Assembly (NCBI RefSeq): GCF_000259195.1
Contig: NZ_JH650759.1
Location: 74,651 to 138,650 of the forward strand
Direction: 5' to 3'
Source of the DNA: Pseudomonas donghuensis
Lineage (GTDB): Bacteria > Pseudomonadota > Gammaproteobacteria > Pseudomonadales > Pseudomonadaceae
DNA length: 64,000 nucleotides
Shown piece after piece: positions 40,632-48,562 of the stretch (position 1 is the first letter of the stretch; every line of letters starts with the position of its first letter). Under the pieces are notes generated by a model. It saw only the letters and a program-made list of their open reading frames with translations. It was not told the origin of the DNA and made no database searches. The translations under genes were made by a program, and so were the position numbers.

Positions 40632-42167
40632 TCAGGCGCTGCGGTTGCTGAAGGCGGTCAGGGCCCGCTCGATGCATTGCGCGGTTTTGCCGAAGGCTTG
40701 CACGCTGACGTCGGCCAATGGCTTGCCGCCCTGGTCGGCGACCAGCAGCATCACCACCCGGCCATTGCTCGATAGCGAGCGCAGCAACACATGTTCGCTG
40801 CGAAACAGCGCACGCAGGCTGGCCGGCAGCAGGGCCGAGAACTGGGCGTGGTTGTCCGGGGTCAGGCGCAGTTGCGCCGACTTGCTCAGCAAACGCTGCA
40901 ACAGTTTGCTTTGCTCGATAGGCAGCACCAGGTTGGCAGCTTCACCGGGAATGCCGGCAGTCTGGTGAACCCGCAACTGGCTCACGGTCTTGTCGGTCAT
41001 CAACAGCATCAGCCGTTGCATGCCGCAGGCGACCAGGGCATCGCGCGCCAGGGTAGTGAGGTGGATGGCGTTGCTGAACGGGCTCGGCTCGGCGAGCAAC
41101 TCGCCGCAGAGCTTGCGCCAGGTGCCCAGGGCCTGGGCCGAGGGCGTTGGCGGGGCGATCTGGCCCTGGTGCAGGTGTTGTTGCTGCCAGGGCCAGAGCA
41201 GCGCCTCGGCCGGGTGGAACAGGCCGGGGCAGGCGTGATGACGGGCACTGATCGCCGCCTGTTGGTGCACCAGTTGTTGCACATCGTCCAACGGCGTTTG
41301 CAGGTAAAGGCTGGTGAGCAGTTGCCAGCGCTGCACATGTGCATTGGTCCAGCCCGCCTGCGAGGCCAGGGCCAGGCCGTTGGCCAGTAGCACGGTATTG
41401 GCCGGCTGATTGAACCAGCGGCGCAAGCTTGGCTGATCGTCGAGGCGTTGTTGCTGGTGCAGGCTGTCCTGATCGCGGGCGATGAGGATCGCCTCGGCCA
41501 GCAGGCGGCGTTCTTCCTGCAGTAAATGGTAACCGCGGGTTACCCAGTCCGGCAGGCGCCAGTGTTCGGCCAGGGCCTTGCACAGGCTCATGACCCGTAC
41601 GCCAAACAGCTCTTCTTCCACTCGGGAGGCCGACTCGCCTTTGTGCACCACGCGCAGCTCCCATTCATCGAGGAGCTTGGGGTGCGTCAGCGCCAGCGGC
41701 CACAGCGGCGCCAGGAACAGCAGGCTACCCCAGTGGATTTCTTGCCACAGACGCGCCAGGCGGCTGGCGAACAGGCCGTTGGCCTGCTGGCTGGCGTGCT
41801 GGCTGACCATCTGCAACTGGCGCAGGGTGGGCGCAATCTCGCTCTCGGGCACGGCCGGCAGGCGTTCCAGCAGCTCTGTGGTACGCGCAAGCCCCAGGCG
41901 GTTGAGGGCGATTTCCAGGCTCTCGGCCGGCTCGCTCATGGCCGTACTGCTGTGGTGATTTGCCTCGCGCATCACGCTGAGCACCAGGGCCGGGCTGTCC
42001 TGCATCAGTTCGGCGATATCGCGCAATGAGCGGCGGCTGTCGCCGATGGCGGCTTTTACCCGCTCGAAACTGGCCAGCGGCACCGGTAGGCGCACGCTAT
42101 CGAGGAGCTTGACCCAGGCATCGAGTGTTTTTGGTGTTTGACTTGGCACGATGGTTTCAATAGGCAT
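40632..42167 (-). CDS. HDOD-domain protein, probable signalling regulator
   Basis: About 511 residues from ATG 42167; GTG 42221 is an alternative that would overlap the predicted motA promoter. The first ~280 residues form an HDOD domain (LDSVRLPVPLASFERVKAAI, then LMQDSPALVLSVMREANH), a catalytically dead relative of HD-GYP phosphodiesterases. The C-terminal part (about 350-511) looks like a degenerate GAF-type sensor. HDOD proteins often affect motility and biofilm through c-di-GMP networks, and the divergent neighbour is motA. The specific role is unknown. Confidence 0.75.
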   Translation of the reverse strand: MPIETIVPSQTPKTLDAWVKLLDSVRLPVPLASFERVKAAIGDSRRSLRDIAELMQDSPALVLSVMREANHHSSTAMSEPAESLEIALNRLGLARTTELLERLPAVPESEIAPTLRQLQMVSQHASQQANGLFASRLARLWQEIHWGSLLFLAPLWPLALTHPKLLDEWELRVVHKGESASRVEEELFGVRVMSLCKALAEHWRLPDWVTRGYHLLQEERRLLAEAILIARDQDSLHQQQRLDDQPSLRRWFNQPANTVLLANGLALASQAGWTNAHVQRWQLLTSLYLQTPLDDVQQLVHQQAAISARHHACPGLFHPAEALLWPWQQQHLHQGQIAPPTPSAQALGTWRKLCGELLAEPSPFSNAIHLTTLARDALVACGMQRLMLLMTDKTVSQLRVHQTAGIPGEAANLVLPIEQSKLLQRLLSKSAQLRLTPDNHAQFSALLPASLRALFRSEHVLLRSLSSNGRVVMLLVADQGGKPLADVSVQAFGKTAQCIERALTAFSNRSA

Positions 42168-42206
42168 GCTGGAGGTAGGCCGAACTGGCTTTTCGCCTTG
42201 ACTGAC

Positions 42207-42233
42207 TATAGTCTGGCGCACTTCTGCCGATAA
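42207..42233 (+). promoter_or_regulatory. Sigma28 (FliA)-like promoter upstream of motA
   Basis: TATAGTCT (42207-42214), 11 bases, then GCCGATAA (42226-42233). The -10 element equals the enteric FliA consensus GCCGATAA exactly, the -35 matches TAAAGTTT at six of eight positions, and the 11-base spacing is the consensus spacing. It lies 66 bases before the motA ATG. This supports expression as a late flagellar/motor operon. Pseudomonad promoter preferences differ slightly. Confidence 0.65.
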
Positions 42234-42298
42234 GTAGAAGAAGAGTTTTTTTAACTTCCGCTCACGACCCTGACCACGACAGTAAGTGCTTCCTATCT

Positions 42299-43150
42299 AT
42301 GGCTAAAATTATCGGCATCATCGTCGTATTCGCGAGTGTGCTCGGCGGATATGTTCTTTCCCACGGCAAGATTGCGGCCCTGATTCAGCCTTTCGAAGTG
42401 CTGATCATCGGTGGCGCTGCCTTTGGTGCATTTCTTCAGGCCAACCCTGGTTACATGACCATGCATGTAATCAAGAAGTCGCTGAAGATGTTTGGCACGC
42501 GTTTTACCCACACTTTCTATATCGAGGTGCTGGGCCTGGTCTACGAGATTCTCAACAAATCCCGTCGCGAAGGCATGATGGCGATCGAAGCCGATATCGA
42601 AGACGCCGCTGCCAGCCCGATTTTCGCCAAGTACCCGGCAGTCCTGGGGGATGAGCGCATGACGGCGTTCATCTGTGATTACCTGCGCATCATGTCCACT
42701 GGCAACATGGCCCCGCACGAGCTCGAGGGCCTGTTCGACATGGAACTGCTGAGCATGAAGGAAGAACTCGAGCACCCGTCCCATGCCGTGACCGGCATCG
42801 CCGACGGCATGCCAGGTTTCGGTATCGTCGCTGCGGTTCTGGGTATCGTGGTGACCATGGCCTCGCTGGGCGATGGCGACCAGAAGTCCATCGGCCTGCA
42901 CGTGGGTGCGGCGCTGGTGGGTACCTTCTTCGGTATTCTCGCCGCCTACGGTTTCTTCGGCCCGTTGGCCACATCCTTGCGCCATGACGCCAAGGAAGAG
43001 CTCAACATCTACGAGGCGATCAAGGCCTCGCTGGTGGCTTCGGCCTCGGGCATGCCGCCATCGCTGGCCGTGGAATTCGGGCGCAAGGTGCTGTTCCCGG
43101 CCCATCGCCCGAGCTTCGCCGAGCTGGAACAAGCAGTTCGCGGTCGCTAA
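42299..43150 (+). CDS. motA: Flagellar motor stator protein MotA
   Basis: A 283-residue stator subunit with four membrane helices: two near the N-terminus, then a cytoplasmic loop with the rotor-contacting charged residues Arg89/Arg90 and Glu97, then two helices at about 170-220 (GFGIVAAVLGIVVTMASLGD and VGAALVGTFFGILAAYGFFG). With MotB it conducts protons to drive flagellar rotation. motB starts 3 bases after the stop, so they form one operon, probably from the FliA-like site upstream. Confidence 0.96.
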   Translation: MAKIIGIIVVFASVLGGYVLSHGKIAALIQPFEVLIIGGAAFGAFLQANPGYMTMHVIKKSLKMFGTRFTHTFYIEVLGLVYEILNKSRREGMMAIEADIEDAAASPIFAKYPAVLGDERMTAFICDYLRIMSTGNMAPHELEGLFDMELLSMKEELEHPSHAVTGIADGMPGFGIVAAVLGIVVTMASLGDGDQKSIGLHVGAALVGTFFGILAAYGFFGPLATSLRHDAKEELNIYEAIKASLVASASGMPPSLAVEFGRKVLFPAHRPSFAELEQAVRGR

Positions 43151-43153
43151 GCC

Positions 43154-44176
43154 ATGGAGAACAATCAGCCCATTATCGTCAAGCGCATCAAGCGCTTTGG
43201 CGACGGCCACCACGGTGGCGCCTGGAAGATCGCCTTCGCCGACTTCGCTACGGCGATGATGGCGTTCTTCCTGGTGCTGTGGCTGCTGTCGACGGCCACG
43301 CCTGAGCAGAAGATTGCCATTGCCGGCTACTTCAAAGACCCGATCGGTTTTTCCGAGAGCGGTACGCCCTACATCATCGATCTCGGTGGTTCGCCCCAGC
43401 TCGCTCCGGAAAAGACCATCAACCCGGAAGTGAAATCCGAGCCGACCCCTGACACCAGCTTGCAACTGGACCAGGACAAGGTTGAGAGCATGGCCGAGCA
43501 GGTTGAGCGCGAACGCCTGGAACTGCTGCTGCAGGAGCTGCAGAACAAGGTCGAAGAAAACCCGCAACTGCAGAAGTTCAAGGACCAGATCCTCTTCGAA
43601 ATCACTCAGGACGGCCTGCGCATCCAGATCATGGACGCCGAGAACCGGCCGATGTTCGACCTGGGTAGCGCGCGTTTGCAACCGTACTTCGAAGACATCC
43701 TGCTGGCCATGGCCGACACCATCAAGGCGGTGCCGAACAAGATCAGCATCAGCGGCCATACCGATGCCAAGCCGTACGCCGGTACCGGTGACTTCGGTAA
43801 CTGGGAGCTGTCGGCCAACCGTGCCAACGCGGCCCGTCGTGCGCTGGTCGCCGGTGGCTATCCGGATACCCAGGTGGCACGGGTAGTGGGTTACGCCTCG
43901 TCGTCGTTGTTCGACCGGCAGAACCCGCTCAACCCGGTCAACCGCCGTATCGATATCATTGTCCTGACCAAGAAGGCCCAGCGTACCATCGAGGGCGAGC
44001 AGACCCAGCCTGCTGCCCCTGATGCCGCGCAACCCGGTGCTGCAGCGCCGGTACCGGCTGCCCCGCAAGTGCAGGCCCCGGCGGCCGAGCCCGAGCCGAT
44101 GCAGCCACGGGAGTTGCGGCAGAAGCTGAACATCTTCGAGGACGGCGTGTTGAAGATGGACGAAAACAAGCAGTAA
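43154..44176 (+). CDS. motB: Flagellar motor stator protein MotB
   Basis: A 340-residue protein. One membrane helix follows GGAWKIAFADFATAMMAFFL; Asp30 is the essential proton acceptor (Asp32 in E. coli). The plug segment follows, and an OmpA-like peptidoglycan-binding domain covers about 150-270 (ISISGHTDAKPYAGTGDFGN). A Pro/Ala-rich linker (about 285-315) leads to a short charged tail. It anchors the stator to the cell wall. A strong terminator follows. Confidence 0.96.
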   Translation: MENNQPIIVKRIKRFGDGHHGGAWKIAFADFATAMMAFFLVLWLLSTATPEQKIAIAGYFKDPIGFSESGTPYIIDLGGSPQLAPEKTINPEVKSEPTPDTSLQLDQDKVESMAEQVERERLELLLQELQNKVEENPQLQKFKDQILFEITQDGLRIQIMDAENRPMFDLGSARLQPYFEDILLAMADTIKAVPNKISISGHTDAKPYAGTGDFGNWELSANRANAARRALVAGGYPDTQVARVVGYASSSLFDRQNPLNPVNRRIDIIVLTKKAQRTIEGEQTQPAAPDAAQPGAAAPVPAAPQVQAPAAEPEPMQPRELRQKLNIFEDGVLKMDENKQ

Positions 44177-44188
44177 TACTGTTTGTAG

Positions 44189-44228
44189 AAAAACGCCCGT
44201 GCGCAGCGATGCCCACGGGCGTTTTTTT
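44189..44228. terminator. Bidirectional terminator between motB and the TIR gene
   Basis: AAAAACGCCCGTG (44189-44201) pairs with CACGGGCGTTTTT (44214-44226) over a 12-base loop, with T-runs on both strands. It ends 10 bases before the minus-strand TIR stop. Confidence 0.92.
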
Positions 44229-44238
44229 ACGCTACGGA

Positions 44239-44721
44239 CTAGAAGCCGCGGCGGATCTTGGCCTTGAGGTCGGCATGGAAGAAATCGGCGTTGGAGCGGT
44301 TGGTGGCATTGGCCTCGCAGGCTTCACTGTCGATCGAACGCTTGAAGGTCTGCTCGTCATGGTAGGCGCGAACGTACAGGTCAATGTGCTCGCGGTTGTA
44401 CATGGTTGGCCACTTCTCCAGATAGGCCGGTAAGGTGGCCTCGCCGCATTGGTAGAAGGCAACCCGGCGATTGACCAGGGTAGCCGCCCCCAGTTGGAAG
44501 GGCACCCACCAGGCGTCGGCGGTCTCGGGGGCAAGCACGGCGATCAGATGGGTACATTGGCTGATGTTGCGCCGGATAATGCCGCTGATATCGTCGGTGG
44601 TCTGCTGCGCCTCGTTGTCGAACAGGTCCAGTTGGGTACTGATGCCTTCGAGCTTGAGCCGTTCATTGATGATGAAGGCGTCCAGGCGTTGGCTGTGGCG
44701 ATAACTGATAAAGACTGGCAT
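44239..44721 (-). CDS. TIR-like domain protein (single domain)
   Basis: A 160-residue protein from ATG 44721. MPVFISYRHSQRLDAFIINE is a TIR/TIR-like first strand (FISY at 4-7) and box 1. NISQCTHLIAVLAPETADAW (52-71) leads into WWVPFQLGAA (71-80), the WxxxE-like segment where NAD-cleaving TIRs carry Glu; here the residue is Gln76. The C-terminal ~60 residues do not resemble a known partner domain. Bacterial TIR proteins act as NADases in defence, as toxins or as scaffolds; the Gln argues against simple NADase activity. It stands alone between motB and rsgA on the opposite strand to motAB. It is preceded by a coupled 19-codon ORF, and its SD is in a hairpin. Confidence 0.7.
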   Translation of the reverse strand: MPVFISYRHSQRLDAFIINERLKLEGISTQLDLFDNEAQQTTDDISGIIRRNISQCTHLIAVLAPETADAWWVPFQLGAATLVNRRVAFYQCGEATLPAYLEKWPTMYNREHIDLYVRAYHDEQTFKRSIDSEACEANATNRSNADFFHADLKAKIRRGF

Positions 44722-44780
44722 CAGTGGTGCCCTCCCAGGCTGGAGGGCGTGGCATCGATGCGTAACGGCTGAATTGTCAT
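44721..44780 (-). CDS. Putative 19-residue leader ORF coupled to the TIR gene
   Basis: ATG 44780 with AAGGA seven bases upstream (44792-44788) opens a frame encoding MTIQPLRIDATPSSLGGHH and ending in TGA at 44723-44721. The TGA overlaps the TIR start codon as TGATG. The ORF covers the hairpin that contains the TIR ribosome-binding site. I do not recognise the peptide. It could be a genuine leader peptide, or the stub of a lost gene. Confidence 0.4.
   Translation of the reverse strand: MTIQPLRIDATPSSLGGHH
44729..44748 (-). promoter_or_regulatory. Hairpin sequestering the TIR ribosome-binding site
   Basis: Read on the minus strand, GCCCTCC (44748-44742), loop AGCCTG, GGAGGGC (44735-44729): a perfect 7-bp GC-rich stem. 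Its 3' arm contains the GGAGG Shine-Dalgarno for the TIR start at 44721 (9-base spacing). The structure lies wholly within the 19-codon upstream ORF. Confidence 0.55.
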
Positions 44781-44978
44781 GGTTGATTCCTTTCATACGC
44801 AGGGCATGGGGCGATTCGCTTCATGGCGGCGAATCTTGAAAGGTGACAATCAGCGAAAGTCTTTCGGACAGCAAGGTACGACCAACAAACAAGATGCTTC
44901 CTGCTTGTTTGGGTAAAAATCCCTACATATAGGTCCTACTTTGTAGCCGTTTGAGGCCCGTTTCCGAGCCTCGGGTAC
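44781..44978. other. AT-rich upstream region of the TIR gene with short dyads
   Basis: No gene seen beyond the leader ORF. CGAAAG-T-CTTTCG (44854-44866) and CAAACAAG/CTTGTTTG (44886-44893 with 44904-44911) are perfect dyads. Bases 44881-44940 are 24/60 G+C, well below the flanking genes. It probably holds the TIR promoter and the 3' end of rsgA transcription (weak stem GAGGC/GCCTC near 44953-44975). Confidence 0.4.
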
Positions 44979-46010
44979 TCAGTAGCTGTCTTGCGGCAGG
45001 CTGGCGATGATCGAACGGTAGCTGTTCATTCGCTGCTGTTGCACGCGGCCATCTTCGAGGGCCTTGAGCAACGCGCAACCGGGTTCGCGATCGTGCTTGC
45101 AGTCGCGAAAGCGGCAGGTGCCGAGCAGGTCGGTGAATTCGATGAAGCCGGCTTCGACATCGGCGCGGCTGACATGGCCCAGGCCGAATTCACGGATACC
45201 CGGGGAGTCGATCAGTTCGCCACCGCCAGGGAAGTGATAGAGGCGGGCGGTGGTGGTGGTGTGGGTGCCCTGGCCGGACCATTCCGACAGGTCGCCGACG
45301 CGGGTCTGCACATCGGGCAGCAGGCTGTTGACCAGCGATGACTTGCCAACCCCGGACTGGCCGACGAACACACTGATGTGGCCGTCGAGTTGCGCCTGCA
45401 GCTGCTCCATGCCATTGCCCTGATGGGCCGACACTTCCAGCACGGGATAGCTCAGCTGTCGGTACACCGCCAGCAACGCATTGAGCGCCGGCGCGTTCTG
45501 TTCGTCGATCAGGTCGGCCTTGTTCAGCAGCAGCAACGGCCGGATGCCGGCATGTTCAGCCGCCACCAGGTAACGGTCGATCAGGTTGGCATGGGGTTCC
45601 GGTGCCGGGGCGAAGACGATCACGATCAGGTCGACGTTGGCCGCCACCGGCTTGAGCTGGCCGCGGCTGTCCGGGCGGCACAGCTCGGTGTGGCGTGGCA
45701 TCTGTGCCACGATCACGCCGATGCCCTGGTTGCCAGCCCGCCACACGACCTTGTCGCCGGTGACCAGCGCTGGCAGGTTGGCGCGCAAGTGGCAACGGAA
45801 CACCTGGCCGGCAACGTCGCCGTCCTGGGCTTCGACTTCGACCTGCACGCCAAAGTGGGCGATAACCAGGCCCAGTTGTTCCGGGCCGAGGTCGCCGCCT
45901 TCGAGCTCCTTCAGGGTCTGTTGTTCGCGTTTGGCGGCGCGGGCAGCGCGTTCACCCTGGATTTTTTCGATGCGCCAGTTCTGGCGTCGATTGAGCTGGC
46001 GTTTGGCCAT
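44979..46010 (-). CDS. rsgA: Small ribosomal subunit biogenesis GTPase RsgA
   Basis: A 343-residue circularly permuted GTPase. The motifs come in G4-G1-G3 order: [11 protein letters not shown], then [12 protein letters not shown], then DSPGIREF. An N-terminal OB-fold precedes them, and a C-terminal zinc knuckle ([14 protein letters not shown]) follows. It matures the 30S subunit at the decoding centre. ATG 46010 gives [20 protein letters not shown]; an upstream ATG adds eight unlikely residues. It is divergent from orn by 91 bases, as in enteric bacteria. Confidence 0.96.
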   Translation of the reverse strand: MAKRQLNRRQNWRIEKIQGERAARAAKREQQTLKELEGGDLGPEQLGLVIAHFGVQVEVEAQDGDVAGQVFRCHLRANLPALVTGDKVVWRAGNQGIGVIVAQMPRHTELCRPDSRGQLKPVAANVDLIVIVFAPAPEPHANLIDRYLVAAEHAGIRPLLLLNKADLIDEQNAPALNALLAVYRQLSYPVLEVSAHQGNGMEQLQAQLDGHISVFVGQSGVGKSSLVNSLLPDVQTRVGDLSEWSGQGTHTTTTARLYHFPGGGELIDSPGIREFGLGHVSRADVEAGFIEFTDLLGTCRFRDCKHDREPGCALLKALEDGRVQQQRMNSYRSIIASLPQDSY

Positions 46011-46101
46011 GAAGGTTCCGTGTTCGGGAGGCAATATTTAACGGCGGGGAGTTTAGCACGCTCCACTAGGCTAAACTGCGCACCTACCGAGGAGCAGAAT
46101 C

Positions 46102-46644
46102 ATGCAGAACCCACAGAACCTGATCTGGATCGACCTGGAAATGACCGGTCTGGATCCGGATCAAGACGTCATTATCGAAATGGCCACCATCGTCACCGAC
46201 AGCGACCTCAACACCCTGGCCGAAGGCCCGGTGATCGCCATTCACCACAGTGATGCAGTGCTGGCGCGCATGGATGAGTGGAACACCCGCACCCATGGCG
46301 CCTCCGGCCTGACTCAGCGGGTCAAGGACAGCACGGTCAGCATGGCCGAAGCCGAGGCCCAGACCATCGCTTTCCTGGAGCACTGGGTACCCAAAGGCAA
46401 ATCCCCGATCTGTGGCAACAGCATCTGCCAGGATCGCCGGTTCCTCTATCGCCACATGCGCAACCTGGAAAACTACTTCCACTACCGCAACCTCGACGTC
46501 TCGACCCTCAAGGAGCTGGCGGCACGCTGGGCCCCTGAGGTGCGCGACAGCTTCAAGAAGGGCGGTACCCACCTGGCGCTGGACGATATCCGCGAGTCGA
46601 TCAACGAATTGCGCCACTATCGCGAGCACTTCATCAAGTTCTGA
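46102..46644 (+). CDS. orn: Oligoribonuclease Orn
   Basis: A 180-residue DEDDh exonuclease: [11 protein letters not shown] (Asp11, Glu13) at the N-terminus and [11 protein letters not shown] near residue 158. It degrades 2-5 nt RNAs and pGpG, the last step of c-di-GMP turnover in pseudomonads. ATG 46102 has GAGGAG at good spacing. Length is typical. Confidence 0.97.
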   Translation: MQNPQNLIWIDLEMTGLDPDQDVIIEMATIVTDSDLNTLAEGPVIAIHHSDAVLARMDEWNTRTHGASGLTQRVKDSTVSMAEAEAQTIAFLEHWVPKGKSPICGNSICQDRRFLYRHMRNLENYFHYRNLDVSTLKELAARWAPEVRDSFKKGGTHLALDDIRESINELRHYREHFIKF

Positions 46645-46744
46645 TCGCAGCGCCGTCGGCTTGTACAGACAATCCGTGCGGCGCCCCCTTTTGGTGCCTG
46701 TGGCAACTGGTTAGACTGCGCGCCCCATTGCTCGGATCTGCGCC

Positions 46745-47356
46745 ATGTTGTTGATGCTCTACCTCGTTGCTATCACCGCTGAAGCCATGACTGGCGCGCT
46801 GTCGGCCGGCCGTCGCGGTATGGACTGGTTCGGTGTGGTGCTGATCGCCTGCATCACCGCGCTGGGTGGTGGCTCGGTGCGCGACGTACTGCTGGGGCAT
46901 TACCCGCTGACCTGGGTCAAGCACCCGGAATACCTGGTGTTGACCAGTTTCGCGGCGCTGATGACCATCTTCATTGCACCGCTGATGCGCCACCTGCGCT
47001 CGCTGTTCCTGGTGCTCGATGCCCTGGGGCTGGTGGCCTTCACCCTGATCGGCTGCATGACGGCGCTGGAAATGGGCCAGGGCATGCTGGTGGCGTCGAT
47101 CAGCGGGGTGATCACCGGGGTGTTTGGCGGCATTCTTCGGGATATCTTTTGTAACGATATTCCGCTGATCTTCCGCCGAGAGCTGTATGCCAGTGTGTCG
47201 TTCGCGGCGGCCTGGTTCTATCTGGGGTGCGTGTACTTCAATGTGCCGGGTGAGCAGGCGATTCTGCTGACCTTGTTTGGCGGTTTCCTGCTACGGCTGC
47301 TGGCGATTCGGTTTCATTGGGAAATGCCCAAGTTTCATTACAACGACGAGCATTGA
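46745..47356 (+). CDS. TRIC/UPF0126 (YadS)-family membrane channel protein
   Basis: A 203-residue protein with seven membrane helices arranged as two related triplets. Each has a Gly-rich kinked motif: ITALGGGSVRDVLLG (about 39) and GVFGGILRDIFCND (about 126). Bacterial TRIC homologues are trimeric cation (K+) channels. The cargo here is inferred. An SD is not obvious before ATG 46745. It converges on queG across a long inverted repeat. Confidence 0.85.
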   Translation: MLLMLYLVAITAEAMTGALSAGRRGMDWFGVVLIACITALGGGSVRDVLLGHYPLTWVKHPEYLVLTSFAALMTIFIAPLMRHLRSLFLVLDALGLVAFTLIGCMTALEMGQGMLVASISGVITGVFGGILRDIFCNDIPLIFRRELYASVSFAAAWFYLGCVYFNVPGEQAILLTLFGGFLLRLLAIRFHWEMPKFHYNDEH

Positions 47357-47363
47357 AGGCTTA

Positions 47364-47436
47364 AGCGGCAAGTGCCAAGCCACAAGCTGCAAGTTGAGGC
47401 GATCAGCTTGAGGCTTGTGGCTTGGTGCTTGCCGCT
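47364..47436. repeat. Long imperfect inverted repeat overlapping the 3' end of queG
   Basis: The left arm 47364-47387 begins AGCGGCAAGTGCCAAGCCAC and continues ACAAGC. The right arm 47413-47436 is its reverse complement at 22 of 24 positions, and the interior also pairs partly. It lies between convergent genes and probably terminates both. The right arm lies inside the queG reading frame. Different in sequence from the REP palindromes. Confidence 0.75.
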
Positions 47437-48500
47437 GTTTTCATGGCATGCTGCCCCAACGCCCACTCCACATGCTCGCGCACCAGCTCCGACGGATACT
47501 CCCGCCGCGCCTTGAGCGCCTCCAGCACCTGGATAGTCGACGGTGCATTGCCCAGCCCCACCGCCAGGTTGCGTAACCAGCGCTCATAACCGGCACGGCG
47601 CAGCGGTGAGCCTTCGGTGCTGTCGAGGAAGGTCTGCTCATCCCACATGAACAGCTCTGCAAGCCCGGCGCTATCGAGATTGTGCCGGGGCTTGAAGTCG
47701 CTCTCGCCGCTGGGGCGGGCAAAACGGTTCCACGGGCAGACAATCTGGCAGTCGTCGCAGCCGAATACCCGATTACCGATCAACGGTCGCAGCTCTTCGG
47801 GGATCGCGCTTTTCAGCTCGATGGTCAGGTACGAGATACAGCGCCTGGCATCCAGCACATAGGGGCCGACAAAGGCCTGGGTCGGGCAGATGTCCAGGCA
47901 GGCGCTGCAGCGTCCGCAGTGTTCGCTGGCGTGTGGCGGATCGACCGGCAGCGGCATATCGACGAACAGCTCGGCAAGAAAGAAGTAACTGCCGGCCTTG
48001 CGGTTGAGCAGCAGGGTGTTCTTGCCGATCCAGCCCAGCCCGGCCTGCTCGGCGATGGCCTTTTCCAGCACTGGGGCGCTGTCGACAAACGCCCGAAAGC
48101 CAAACGGGCCGATCTCTTTCTGGATGCGCTCGGCCAGGTGTTGCACGCGTTTGCGTACCAGCTTGTGGTAGTCGCGGCCCAGGGCGTAGCGGGAGATATA
48201 GGCTTTCTCCGGTTGGGCCAGTTGCTGGGCCATGCGCGTATCACCCGGCAGGTAGTCCATGCGCAGGGACACCACGCGCAAGGTGCCGGGCACCAGCTCA
48301 TCCGGGTGCGAGCGCTTGCTGCCGTGGGCGCCCATGTAGTCCATTTCGCCGTGATAGCCGGCCTCAAGCCAGCGCTCCAGGTGTTTTTCGTGCTCGCCCA
48401 GGTCCACCCCGGCGATGCCGACATGGGCAAAGCCGAGCTCTCGGCCCCAATCCTTGATCGATTGGGCCAGCGTGGGTAGGTCGGGGGCGGAAGCAGGCAT
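47403..48500 (-). CDS. queG: Epoxyqueuosine reductase QueG
   Basis: A 365-residue cobalamin and 4Fe-4S enzyme that makes queuosine in tRNA anticodons. The first cluster motif is CGRCSACLDIC (Cys195, 198, 201, 205), and the second is FGCDDCQIVCPW. The conserved acid Asp140 is in FRAFVDSAPVLEKA. A HEAT-like C-terminal region follows. The last ~12 residues (TAASTKPQASS) are encoded by the right arm of an inverted repeat and look like an added tail. ATG 48500 was preferred to upstream in-frame codons because it starts MPASAPDLPTLAQSIKDWGR. Confidence 0.95.
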   Translation of the reverse strand: MPASAPDLPTLAQSIKDWGRELGFAHVGIAGVDLGEHEKHLERWLEAGYHGEMDYMGAHGSKRSHPDELVPGTLRVVSLRMDYLPGDTRMAQQLAQPEKAYISRYALGRDYHKLVRKRVQHLAERIQKEIGPFGFRAFVDSAPVLEKAIAEQAGLGWIGKNTLLLNRKAGSYFFLAELFVDMPLPVDPPHASEHCGRCSACLDICPTQAFVGPYVLDARRCISYLTIELKSAIPEELRPLIGNRVFGCDDCQIVCPWNRFARPSGESDFKPRHNLDSAGLAELFMWDEQTFLDSTEGSPLRRAGYERWLRNLAVGLGNAPSTIQVLEALKARREYPSELVREHVEWALGQHAMKTAASTKPQASS

Positions 48501-48562
48501 GGGAATAAGGCAATACGGACTCAGGTGCGTATAATTCTGCCAGACATCAGAGCCTTTGACCC

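Noticed and set aside
44722-44796. Longer N-terminus for the TIR protein starting at 44796
   Set aside because: The extra 25 residues precede a clear TIR first strand, while ATG 44721 has its own SD and TGATG coupling.
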